Source: Echinarachnius parma (taxonomy: Eukaryota; Echinodermata; Echinoidea; Clypeasteroida; Echinarachniidae). From it: a DNA stretch of 64,000 bases. The stretch lies in the NCBI GenBank assembly GCA_037951105.1, contig JBAMJV010010141.1, positions 17,079-81,078 on the forward strand. The letters are read 5' to 3'. This document shows positions 53,131-62,260 of the stretch, piece by piece. The notes under the pieces were generated by a model. The model saw only the letters and a list, made by a program, of their open reading frames with translations. It ran no database searches and had not been told where the DNA came from. The position numbers were made by a program, and so were the translations under genes. Within the stretch, counting starts at the first letter, position 1; every line of letters begins with the position of its first letter.

Positions 53131-56100
53131 CAATGTTCAATGTTCAGTTTATTCATTTTCAACAAGAATTTACATATATTTTACAAAGAATAGGTCACAA
53201 CATTTGTGAATTATAAACAATAAATTTTACACATTGGCAATACAAACAATTTGTGTAAAATAATCATTAATTAAATACGACATTTTAAAAAAATTTTGAA
53301 TAAGGTAATGATGACATTTAGAAATAATAATGTCATAAGAGCGGAATCAGAAAATAAACGAATGTTGCTGTATGATTAATTTCAAGTGAAAATGGAGGGA
53401 TCCACTAAAAAAGCGTGGCTTGTAGAATGTGGAACCCCTCAAAGAGTAATATTTTACAAAGTAATGGAAGTATCAAATACGAAAAAAATACGAATAATCA
53501 AAAACGGAAGAACTATGAATTATAAAATACAAAAAAAAACAAAAAAACAATCAAGATAATCAAAATAAAGTGATCAGAAGTATTACAAAAAAAAATGTAA
53601 TTATTGCAAAACTTGTAAGTTTTCAAAATAGTGTTTAAAATAGAGTTGTGCCTACGAAGACTACTGAATAGAAGATGTATGAAAAATAAAACGCAGTGTG
53701 GAAGCATACTGTGAAAAGAAGATGCTGTACAAAAGACAATGAAAATGTATAAGATATGAATGGATTGAGAAGGTATGGAATGAGAAGGTAAGGACCAGTC
53801 CTGCAAGACTAAAATAAATGTTATAAAGTAGAATTGAATCAAAGGCGCAATTTCAAAAATAAGCAACAATAATGTTTAATGGCTCGTTACGATGACCCCT
53901 TTTCATTACCAAAAGATTAGTTTAACTAATATCATAGCGTTTAGTTAAATACATTTTAAGTTTACGTTTAAAAGAATTAAGTGAAGGTACATTTTTCATA
54001 TCTATATCAAGAGTATTCCAAAATTTAGGACCATCATAAATAAACGTATTCTTTGCTAACAAAGTTCTTAAAAGGGGTAAATGAAATTCATTTGACTGTC
54101 TAGTTGGATAATTATGAACCGATTGATTTTTAAAAAACATAAAATCGAAAGCTGGAGGTAATAAATTATTATCATATTTATACATAAATTGACCTAATTG
54201 ATATAAATACAAGTCATGAATTTTTAATAATTTATTATGAAAAAATAAAGGGTCAGTGTGGGAGCGTGCAGTGGAATCACAAATTATACGAATAATCCTC
54301 TTTTGTAGCAATAATAGCCTATCTAAAAACGATTGATGCGTGTTCCCCCAAGCAAGAAGTCCATAGTTTAAGTACGGCAATATTAAAGATGAGTATAACA
54401 TAAACAAAGAATACATTGGGAGACAAGTTTGTAATCGTTTTATCACTCCAATATTACGCGAAATAGTTTTACAAATACTATCAATATGACATTTCCATGA
54501 AAGTTTATCATCAACAATGACTCCCAAAAATTTAATAAAAGGCACCTTTTCCAATACATTATTATCAAAAACAATATTTAAGGGCAAAGAATCTATTGAT
54601 TTACTAAAAAGCATAAATTTTGTTTTCTGAAAATTTAAAGACAATTTATTAGCTCTTATCCACTGGGAAATTTTAAATAACTCAATATTAATCGTTTCTA
54701 CTAAACTATGTGGATTTCTGTGAGAAAAAAATAAATTAGTGTCATCAGCAAATAGTATGAATGACAATATATCGGATGATTTACAAAAATCATTTATATA
54801 AATAATAAATAAAAGTGGACCCAATATGCTTCCCTGGGGAACGCCACAAGTAACATGACGAAATTCAGAATTAACATCATTTAAAGAAACATACTGCTTT
54901 CTATCAGAAAGATAGCTCCGAAACCATTCCAAGGCCTTCCCACGTATACCATAATTAGAAAGTTTATAGAGTAAAATATTGTGGTTAATAGTGTCGAAGG
55001 CCTTGGAGAAGTCAAGGAAAATTCCTACTGTGTGTAATGATTTATCAATAGCATGTGCCACCTTATCTACAAAAGACAATAAAGCATGAATCGTGCTATG
55101 TTTTTCCCTAAATCCAAATTGAAAATTAGAAAAAATATCATTATTCTTTAAAAAGGAAATAGTACGAGTATATATTACCTTTTCTAAAACTTTAGAAAGT
55201 GTAGATAACAAAGAAATTGGACGATAATTGCCAACATCTAGTTTGTCTCCTTTTTTAAAGAGGGGGACAACCTTAGCAATTTTCATAATATCCGGGACTT
55301 GACCATTTAATAAAGATAAATTAAAAATATGGACGAGAGGATCAACTATAGACAGAATAATACCTTTTAATAAGAAATTATTTATACCATCGTAGCCTGA
55401 ACTTTTCTTATTATCTAAATTAGAGACTATATCCAAAATCTCATTTTTATGAATAGGTACAAAAAAAATCGAATCAGGATTGGGAGTACTTAAAAAATCT
55501 GTAAAATGTTTATCAGAAGCAGGAATATTTTGAGCAAGATTCTCTCCAATTAAAGAAAAGTATTCATTAAAAGTATTACTTATTTTACCAGGATCATCAA
55601 CAATTACATTATCCTGTCGAATACTAGTTATTTTTAATTTATTTGTATTTAAATTCATTGCTTGTTTAATGATCTTCCAAGTTTTCTGCATGTCATTTTT
55701 AGATAATTCTAATCGATTAACAAAATACCTTCTTTTTTCCAAACGTATGAGTTTAATCAATGTATTTTTATAAGAAGTATATTTTAATTTAAGTTTATCA
55801 GTACCTTTTAATTTATATTTATAATATAAATTATTTTTTCTATTTATCGATCGCAGTAAAGATTTAGATATCCAGGGGAGTCTTGGGGAGGTTTTATAAT
55901 TACAAGATTTATCTCTTTGTTGGGGGATATCAATATCTAATTGACCATCAAAAATATTTAAAAATTTATCGTATGATGAATTTACATCATTATCATTATA
56001 CACAACAGACCAATCAATATTATCCAAACTAGCGCCAAGACGCGCTACATTTTCATGCGTTACTTTACGAATTAAACGGGAAGGATCATCATATTTGACC

Positions 56101-57100
56101 ACTGGAGCTACATTATATTGAGTTAAAATGGGATAATGATCAGTAATGTCAGAAAGAACAATATAAGAATTCGGGTGAGGTATAACATTACTAAAAATAT
56201 TATCAATAAGGGTGGCAGAAGAATCTGCAACACGAGTGGGCTTAGAAACAAGAGGGAGAAAAGAGGCCGACAAAAATATTTCAAGAAATTCATGTGACAC
56301 ATTATTATCAGCATGTTTCAATAAATTTATATTATAGTCACCCATTATAAAGCAATCTTTATTCACAAATAGGGGGTTCTTAATTAAGTCAGTAAAATAC
56401 ATTAAAAAATCTTTTAAACTAGAATTCGGTGGACGATAAATGACTCCAACTAATATATTTTTATGGCCCGGCAATATAACTTCAATAAATAGGGACTCTA
56501 TTATATCATTTATTAATGAAATATTTTCATGCACTATGTAACTAAACCGTTTTAGTACATACATAGCTACACCACCTCCTAATCGATCTTGTCTATTTCT
56601 ATAAACAAACTCATAATCATTAAGGGCATGTGATGAATCTACATCTTGAGTTAACCAAGTTTCAGTCAAACCAATTACAGAGAGAGGTGTTTGAGAGGGG
56701 ATATCTAACAATAATTGCAAATCATCAAAATGTTTATTTAAGCTTCTAATATTCAAATGTAATAACGAAAAAATATCTTTACTATAATCTTTAACCACAT
56801 TATGGAATTGTTTATTTGTTATATAACTAGTGAGAGTTTCTGTTGCTGGGTCATCAAAATGAAAATCGAGGTTTAATTCCTCTGATAAAGCATTAAAAGT
56901 ATGACCCACAGAATCATCATATTGTCCCACTGGATCATTATTTATATCAATATTCCCTAAATCTGGTCTTAATAAATAAAAAAGGTCATCGTTATTCAAT
57001 GAATTGAATGGAACGTTGTTATTCAAATTAGCCATTAATAACCAAAACCATATCCCTAAGAAAATGAACGCCAAGTACAAAGTTTATAAATAATAATAAC
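53131..57100 (-). mobile_element. Apparently intact CR1-like non-LTR retrotransposon
   Basis: The 3' end (low coordinates) consists of the reverse of CAATGTTCAATGTTCAATGT (53,143-53,165), that is three ACATTGA repeats, preceded on the element strand by AATAAACTG. The 3' UTR is ~790 bp and contains a GGGATCCACTAAAAAAGCG block (53,397) homologous to the tails of copies A-D. The single long frame is intact. The 5' UTR probably extends beyond 57,100 toward ~58,250. Target duplications were not identified. Confidence 0.8.
53922..57035 (-). CDS. Endonuclease-reverse transcriptase of a CR1-like element
   Basis: About 1,037 residues from the ATG at 57,035. The frame is open 15 codons further but with no ATG, and a TAA closes it at 57,084-57,086. 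After a polar ~90-residue N-terminus come an AP-endonuclease (LLHLNIRSLNKHFDDL ~92, LTETWL ~124, GGGVAMYV, VIYRPPNSSL, MGDYNIN ~231, SDITDHYPI ~295) and a linker. The RT follows: NYRPISLLSTLSKVLEK; FLDFSKAFDTINHN with motif A Asp ~675; CGVPQGSILGPLLF ~730; ILFADDTNLF with the metal-binding pair ~764-765; FLGVIVDDKLSW. The C-terminal domain is LYLYQLGQFMYKYDNNLLPP. No stop or frameshift is seen, and length and order match a complete ORF2 of the CR1/Jockey superfamily. No zinc finger or ORF1 was found upstream. Confidence 0.92.
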   Translation of the reverse strand: MANLNNNVPFNSLNNDDLFYLLRPDLGNIDINNDPVGQYDDSVGHTFNALSEELNLDFHFDDPATETLTSYITNKQFHNVVKDYSKDIFSLLHLNIRSLNKHFDDLQLLLDIPSQTPLSVIGLTETWLTQDVDSSHALNDYEFVYRNRQDRLGGGVAMYVLKRFSYIVHENISLINDIIESLFIEVILPGHKNILVGVIYRPPNSSLKDFLMYFTDLIKNPLFVNKDCFIMGDYNINLLKHADNNVSHEFLEIFLSASFLPLVSKPTRVADSSATLIDNIFSNVIPHPNSYIVLSDITDHYPILTQYNVAPVVKYDDPSRLIRKVTHENVARLGASLDNIDWSVVYNDNDVNSSYDKFLNIFDGQLDIDIPQQRDKSCNYKTSPRLPWISKSLLRSINRKNNLYYKYKLKGTDKLKLKYTSYKNTLIKLIRLEKRRYFVNRLELSKNDMQKTWKIIKQAMNLNTNKLKITSIRQDNVIVDDPGKISNTFNEYFSLIGENLAQNIPASDKHFTDFLSTPNPDSIFFVPIHKNEILDIVSNLDNKKSSGYDGINNFLLKGIILSIVDPLVHIFNLSLLNGQVPDIMKIAKVVPLFKKGDKLDVGNYRPISLLSTLSKVLEKVIYTRTISFLKNNDIFSNFQFGFREKHSTIHALLSFVDKVAHAIDKSLHTVGIFLDFSKAFDTINHNILLYKLSNYGIRGKALEWFRSYLSDRKQYVSLNDVNSEFRHVTCGVPQGSILGPLLFIIYINDFCKSSDILSFILFADDTNLFFSHRNPHSLVETINIELFKISQWIRANKLSLNFQKTKFMLFSKSIDSLPLNIVFDNNVLEKVPFIKFLGVIVDDKLSWKCHIDSICKTISRNIGVIKRLQTCLPMYSLFMLYSSLILPYLNYGLLAWGNTHQSFLDRLLLLQKRIIRIICDSTARSHTDPLFFHNKLLKIHDLYLYQLGQFMYKYDNNLLPPAFDFMFFKNQSVHNYPTRQSNEFHLPLLRTLLAKNTFIYDGPKFWNTLDIDMKNVPSLNSFKRKLKMYLTKRYDIS

Positions 57101-58257
57101 AATATAGTATAAATAATGCGCGCTTTTGCATAAGAAAAGGATCGGGTCCAAATCAAAGAAGACAGTGGTGAATGAATATAATAGTCAGTAGGGTACAGCA
57201 ATAAAAACATAGTGATGGAAATATGTGCACAGATTTCGAGGAAGACATATGAACAGTTACAAGAAAAGAATACGGGAGAGGTCTCCGTAGGCAACTCGGA
57301 TAAATACAGTTGAGCAATCGAACTACGAGAACGCAACATTACTGGAAGTGTCAAGGGAGATCCCTATATAATTATAACAATTATAAATAAATAAATCCCT
57401 GGTAAGAGATAGTGGGATATAGTAAGGCTGGAGCAAGAAATAACAAGTGAGAATAAGAATGAAAAAAAAAACAACAAACAAACAAACAAACAAACAAACT
57501 ACTAAGCAACAGAGCTTTATATATAACATTTTCAATAGAACGTGCATAAGAAATAAGTAGGGCGCGGTCAACGGCCCGGGGCTGAATCATTGGGTAGTGT
57601 AAAGAAGAAAAAAAAAAATCCAATACATAATGTCAGCAAATGACACAGGATTAGTAAAATTGGGTCAATGATTCCCGGTCGTAACGTGGCCCTACCTGTA
57701 CAAAGAGAATAACACAAGTGTAAAAGCGGATCGTGATTAAGGGGCCTAAACAAAAGGGTTATTTAGCTGCGTAACACAGAGAATACTGATCTGATCGGTT
57801 ACAAATAGGGCGCTAAACAAATGTAGTATGTGTGAATTCAACCATAAAAGTAAATAAACATAACAATCGTATAGAAAAAAACACGTGTGTAAAAATGAAG
57901 TTGGCGGCTGGTAGAAAAACAAAAAATAAAAATCGAACAGACGCCAAGGAAGCATTTCCGTTACAGGAAAGTACATATATAACACGCACACGACGCCGGA
58001 CTCCCGTCGTCAAGCCTAACAACTGTAACCAGGTCAGGCAAGCACGCCTGCCGGACATTGTCACAACTGCTAATCAGTCAAACGGGTAGCCCGACGCCAT
58101 ACGCCTATCACGAACACTATTTACTAAGTGTATCAATGGGGGTTAAAATTAGGGGGAATGCGGGTCTGCATAAAATGGTTATTTAGCTGTATAAGTTTAT
58201 ATGACATTTACAATAGAAAGTATACATAAGAAATAAACTTCCAAAAGAGACACAGTC
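57101..58257. other. Probable 5' UTR/flank of the CR1-like element with repeated blocks
   Basis: Non-coding DNA upstream (minus sense) of the intact CDS. GGTTATTTAGCTG occurs at ~57,759 and ~58,179, and CAATAGAA(C/A)GT..CATAAGAAATAA at ~57,531 and ~58,211, so two diverged direct repeats of roughly 420-680 bp spacing are present. A (CAAA)n microsatellite lies at 57,471-57,500. Frames on both strands show no motif. Confidence 0.45.
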
Positions 58258-58270
58258 TAGGCATAGGCTA
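58258..58270. repeat. 13-bp direct repeat, left of foldback
   Basis: TAGGCATAGGCTA abuts the left arm of the foldback. The identical 13-mer stands at 58,869-58,881 beyond the right arm, as expected for a target-site duplication. Confidence 0.8.
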
Positions 58271-58868
58271 ACTCAAGTGAACGCTAGCGGGGCTAGCGTT
58301 CAAGGTCGGGCTGATAGTCCCCCTGAATTTATGATCTAATGTGCACAATAAGTGTGCTTAAAATTATACATATGATACGGTACTTACCACCAATTAGATG
58401 ATACATATGTGATGCAACTATGGGGTGGATCAGAATGATGATTTTTCGCTCCATTCCGCATCAAAATGAGTGATTTATGCACATCATCGACTTCTATCTG
58501 TGTTGTATCGCGACTTCTGAACGATCGATTACCGTACGACCACTAAACGCGCGAGTCAGATCTGCCGTCTATTCGGCGGGCGCGGTACTTGAATGGAGAC
58601 CGTTCGCGCGATCATCGATCGTTCAGAAGTCGCGATACAACACAGATAGAAGTCGATGATGTGCATAAATCACTCATTTTGATGCGGAATGGAGCGAAAA
58701 ATCATCATTCTGATCCACCCCATAGTTGCATCACATATCATCTAATCGGTGGTAAGTACCGTATCATATGTATAATTTTAAGCACACTTATTGTGCACAT
58801 TATATCATAAATTCGGGGGCACTATCAGCCCGACCTTGAACGCTAGCCCCGCTAGCGTTCACTTGAGT
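58271..58868. mobile_element. 598-bp foldback element with ~255-bp inverted arms
   Basis: Arms 58,271-58,529 and 58,614-58,868 are inverted copies differing by a few substitutions and one 4-bp indel (ATACAT versus AT). The 84-bp centre is GC-richer. The outer end of each arm, ACTCAAGTG..., contains its own hairpin GAACGCTAGC-GGG-GCTAGCGTTC. Flanked by 13-bp direct repeats TAGGCATAGGCTA. No coding sequence. Terminal nested palindromes plus very long arms resemble foldback-type elements, but a 13-bp duplication is longer than the 8-10 bp usual for hAT, Mutator or sea-urchin TU elements. Confidence 0.88.
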
Positions 58869-58881
58869 TAGGCATAGGCTA
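58869..58881. repeat. 13-bp direct repeat, right of foldback
   Basis: TAGGCATAGGCTA, identical to 58,258-58,270. Confidence 0.8.
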
Positions 58882-59301
58882 GCCTCGGCAGGTTCTGTGA
58901 CAAAACAAAAATGGTAGAAGAGGACAAATTCACCATTTTTTTACCTCAAAATTCTGTGCGATTTTGTCTGAAAACATGCCATATTTTTAAATTGTGGTGT
59001 TTTATTGATCAAACACACATCAGATTCTTCGTAAACAAATATCGGCAAGTCACAACATCGAGGCTTCACAACTCACAATCACATTCACCGACAGTCACGT
59101 CACATGCACACATGGCACAGGCAATCTAGCGCTACTGCACTGCATGAACAAATTTCATAATTTAGAAAATATACTCTCACATTTCAGACAGATGAGTGAT
59201 GACCTTACTTTTTTTTGTAGATTACTGTTTGAAAACCTCATAAAATGAAATATTTTCGAATTGTGGAGTTTTATTCTTGTCAAAACAAACACTGACAATT
59301 C
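58882..59301. other. Unassigned non-coding DNA
   Basis: Contains a 72-codon plus-strand frame (from 58,911) without motif and an AT-rich remainder. No supported feature. Confidence 0.3.
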
Positions 59302-59939
59302 AAAAATATCCTTTAAAAGGACATTCCCTCTTTTGCAAGCCATATTTCAAAAGTTGCGAGGTTTTGTTTTTATATGATAGAAAATGTCATTTAATAGCAT
59401 ATGCCTGCAAAAAGTAGGTCTTGAAATCTCTTCTTCGTGGAGTTATAGACTTAAATCTAAAAAACTATCGTCCAGCGGTTAATTATGCAAGTGCAATATT
59501 GTTGTAATGTTATGCTAAATCAATGTTGTTTGTAAACCCTAAATAATGTACACGTTTTCAACATTATTGTTAAAACTTTTAATTAACAAATGATACAATT
59601 TTCGTAAACATCGGCGGTCGCATCAGATTTTTACTATTCTTTCATTCTACGTAATGTTAGAATGATATTGCATGCGTAGCAAATGTGGTTAATAATCTTA
59701 TGTATTATTTAAATGCATATTCATTTAAGACTTGTAACCTCGGAATTCCGTACAATATTGTTTGAAAACGTTCGTTTTTCATTGCTTGATTTAAGGATCT
59801 CGACAAATTGCCAAATTAGGCCTTTAAACACGCTAAAACATATTTGTAGTGTTTCCTATAAAAATACGCTCCAGAAAATATGTAGATACCCCTACTTTCA
59901 GAAACATGTTAGACGAAACACTATTTACATACAATTGAG

Positions 59940-61760
59940 ATATACATATTGGAAACAAGAGGGGTCCACTAAAAAGCAATGCTTGTACAATTGTAGACCC
60001 CTGAAATAATAGTTAGAAATATTATTGTACATTTAAAGGACCTAAATAATACAACGTACTTTGGCACTTATTCAATAGTTGATGACTTGTAAAATAGGTC
60101 TGCCGAAAAAAAATCCATCAAAATAAACACTTAGTGATTTAAGACTAATTTTCTGATGCCAAATCTCATTTAGCAGCCAATTTACGCCCCACCCACATTT
60201 AGGGTCCAGAATCGGCAGCGTGATTGACACGTGATTGACAATTCATTGGCTTACGTCATGACGCGTCATCTACAGAATTTAGTTCATTAGTCCGTTCTTT
60301 AGATGACGTCACATTTTTGCGATTTAAAAGGGGCGTTCCCAGGACAATTAGATATTTACTAATTACCCCAAAATTGATTGATTTCATGAGAAATTACTGC
60401 CAATTCCTTTTTCTTCAGGAATAATTACGTATAGAGAGCCGAATTGTGAAAATTAGGCCATCTAGACACTGTAGTCCCTTTAAAGTAACACATTCTAGAC
60501 TACAAAATAAGTATACAGAGGAAAAAAAGGGGTGCCAGCAGAAACCAACATGGAACAAGAGAGAACTTTACATGGCAAAAATAGCAGAACACGGACACAA
60601 TACAAACAATTACACACTGCCAAAAGGAAGTGAGAGATCGGGGGTACACATATAATCATTAGTAGAAAAGGATGAGCTGCATGTGTGGTTCAAGAGAACA
60701 TGAGGAAGAAGAGTTGCGCTTAAAAAAGAGCTGTGCATGAGAAGGCACAATATATCATATCAGATTACATTTTGAGTCTCCGAGTAAAGAAATACATTGT
60801 TCAGGATGACGTTAGGACGGAGAAAGAATAAATGGGCGATATTATTCAATGATGTTCATTAGATTTTAATAAAAAAAACAATTTAATTTTTGTCTTTAAA
60901 ATATTAATCGATGGAGCGTTTTTTATTTCAGTACTTAGAGAATTCCATAATTTGGAGCCTTCATAATATATAACTGTATTTTGAGCAAGGAGTGTCTGCA
61001 AGAGAGGTAAATACAATTCTTCAGAATGTCAAGTTGGATAATTATTGACTGAGCTATTTAAAAAAAAAACATTTCTTGAAAAACAGATGGCAACATATTA
61101 TTATCAAAATTATATATAAATTGACCAAGTTGAAATAAATATAGGTCTGTTACATTCTGTATCTTATAAAAAAAAAATATAGAGTCTGTATGGTAGAGAA
61201 AGGGGTAATTATAAATAATACGAATATCCTTCTTTTGTAATAACAACACTTTATCTAATACAACTTCATGAGTGTTACCCCGAACTAAGATACCATAATG
61301 GGAGTATCAAAGAAGTATACAGCATACTTAATGAATTAAAAGGATGACATGTCTTCACTTTATAAATTATACCAATGTTACGAGAAATAATTTTACAAAT
61401 ATTATCAATATGAAATTTCCAAGTAAGGTTATTATCAACCGTTACACCCACAAATTTAAAGAATGAAACACACTCCAATGTGGTGTTTTACAAAACTTTG
61501 TTAGCCGGTAACATATCTATAGGTTTACTAAACAACATATAATTCGTTTTCTGGATATTCAATGATAATTTGTTCGCTCTAATCCACAATAAAATATGAT
61601 TCATTTCAATATCAATTTGTTCAACTAATCTATAAGAATCATTATGAGAAAAGACACATTCGTATCATCAGCAAAAAGTACGAAAGACAACATTTCAGAT
61701 GATCGACAAAAGTCATTAACATATAAAATGAAGAAAAGTGGGCCTAATATATTATAACCT
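59940..61760 (-). pseudogene. Truncated CR1-like RT pseudogene, copy C (with 3' UTR)
   Basis: Same structure as copy B. GPLFFILYVNDFCRSSEMLS and LFADDTN are readable in one frame (61,660-61,760), ECVSFFKFVGVTVDNNLTWK at 61,275-61,478, and DLYLFQLGQFIYNFDNNMLP near 61,080-61,170. Frame breaks between these blocks make it non-functional. The endonuclease and the first half of the RT are absent. Confidence 0.8.
60037..60479. mobile_element. 443-bp TTAA-flanked MITE in copy C
   Basis: TTAA|AGGACCTAAATAAT (60,033) and CTGTAGTCCCT|TTAA (60,480). It is at the same site as in copy B, so the insertion pre-dates the segmental duplication. No coding sequence. Confidence 0.85.
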
Positions 61761-61887
61761 TTATAATGTTTAAAACAAAAATGCTCAATGTTGCCGAGGT
61801 GGCAACACAGCCGAATTTCTCTATAAAACATTTAGAACTACTGGACTATATGGTATACACGTAGTATACATATATTCTGCAACTTAA

Positions 61888-62260
61888 AGGAGGGGGGAAA
61901 TCCCGGCTTTGATTCAGGTTTATAACTTTGAATATGTGCCTTTATTGATATACCACATTCTTTTTAAACAAAAATCCTTAAGTTGGGCAAAAAAGGAAAA
62001 TTTCATGCACATTTTTGGCTCTTTTTCGCGTCGGCGTTCCATACTCCTAAAAAAGTAATTTTAGCGGAGCGATGAGCTCATGAGTCATGACGTCGCCCAC
62101 AGGCAATAACACGGAAGAGCGAGAATTGTTTACAACGTGGTTCAATGCAAACACTTTGACTTGCTAGTAATAGAAACTCGTATTTGCTTGAAAATTGAGG
62201 ATTAACTGAAATTGCCTCAGGAATGAATTTTAGCAGGATGCAGCAACACATCTAAGGAAA
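61888..62260. mobile_element. Truncated second copy of the 30,399-31,123 TTAA element
   Basis: Starts TTAA|AGGAGGGGGGAAATCCCG at 61,884 and follows the first copy through CCCGGCTTTGATTCAGGTTT, AAAATCCTTAAGTTGGG and TTTTAGCAGGATGCAGC, then diverges near 62,260. The right terminus is missing. Confidence 0.7.

Larger units (their letters stand above)
59302..61863. repeat. 2.56-kb segmental duplication, copy C
   Basis: The direct repeat of 50,242-52,810. Both ends are sharp: the left after CAATTC|AAAAATATCC, the right at GGTATACACGTA. The two copies bracket 6.5 kb that includes the intact CR1-like element and the foldback. Confidence 0.95.

Noticed and set aside
53513-53869. 118-codon minus-strand frame downstream of the CR1 CDS
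   Set aside because: It is low-complexity Phe/Leu/Ile rich sequence in the A-rich 3' UTR; no motif.
57036-57080. Extending the CR1 ORF to 57,080
   Set aside because: The codon at 57,080 is TTG. The first ATG is at 57,035, with a stop at 57,084-57,086.
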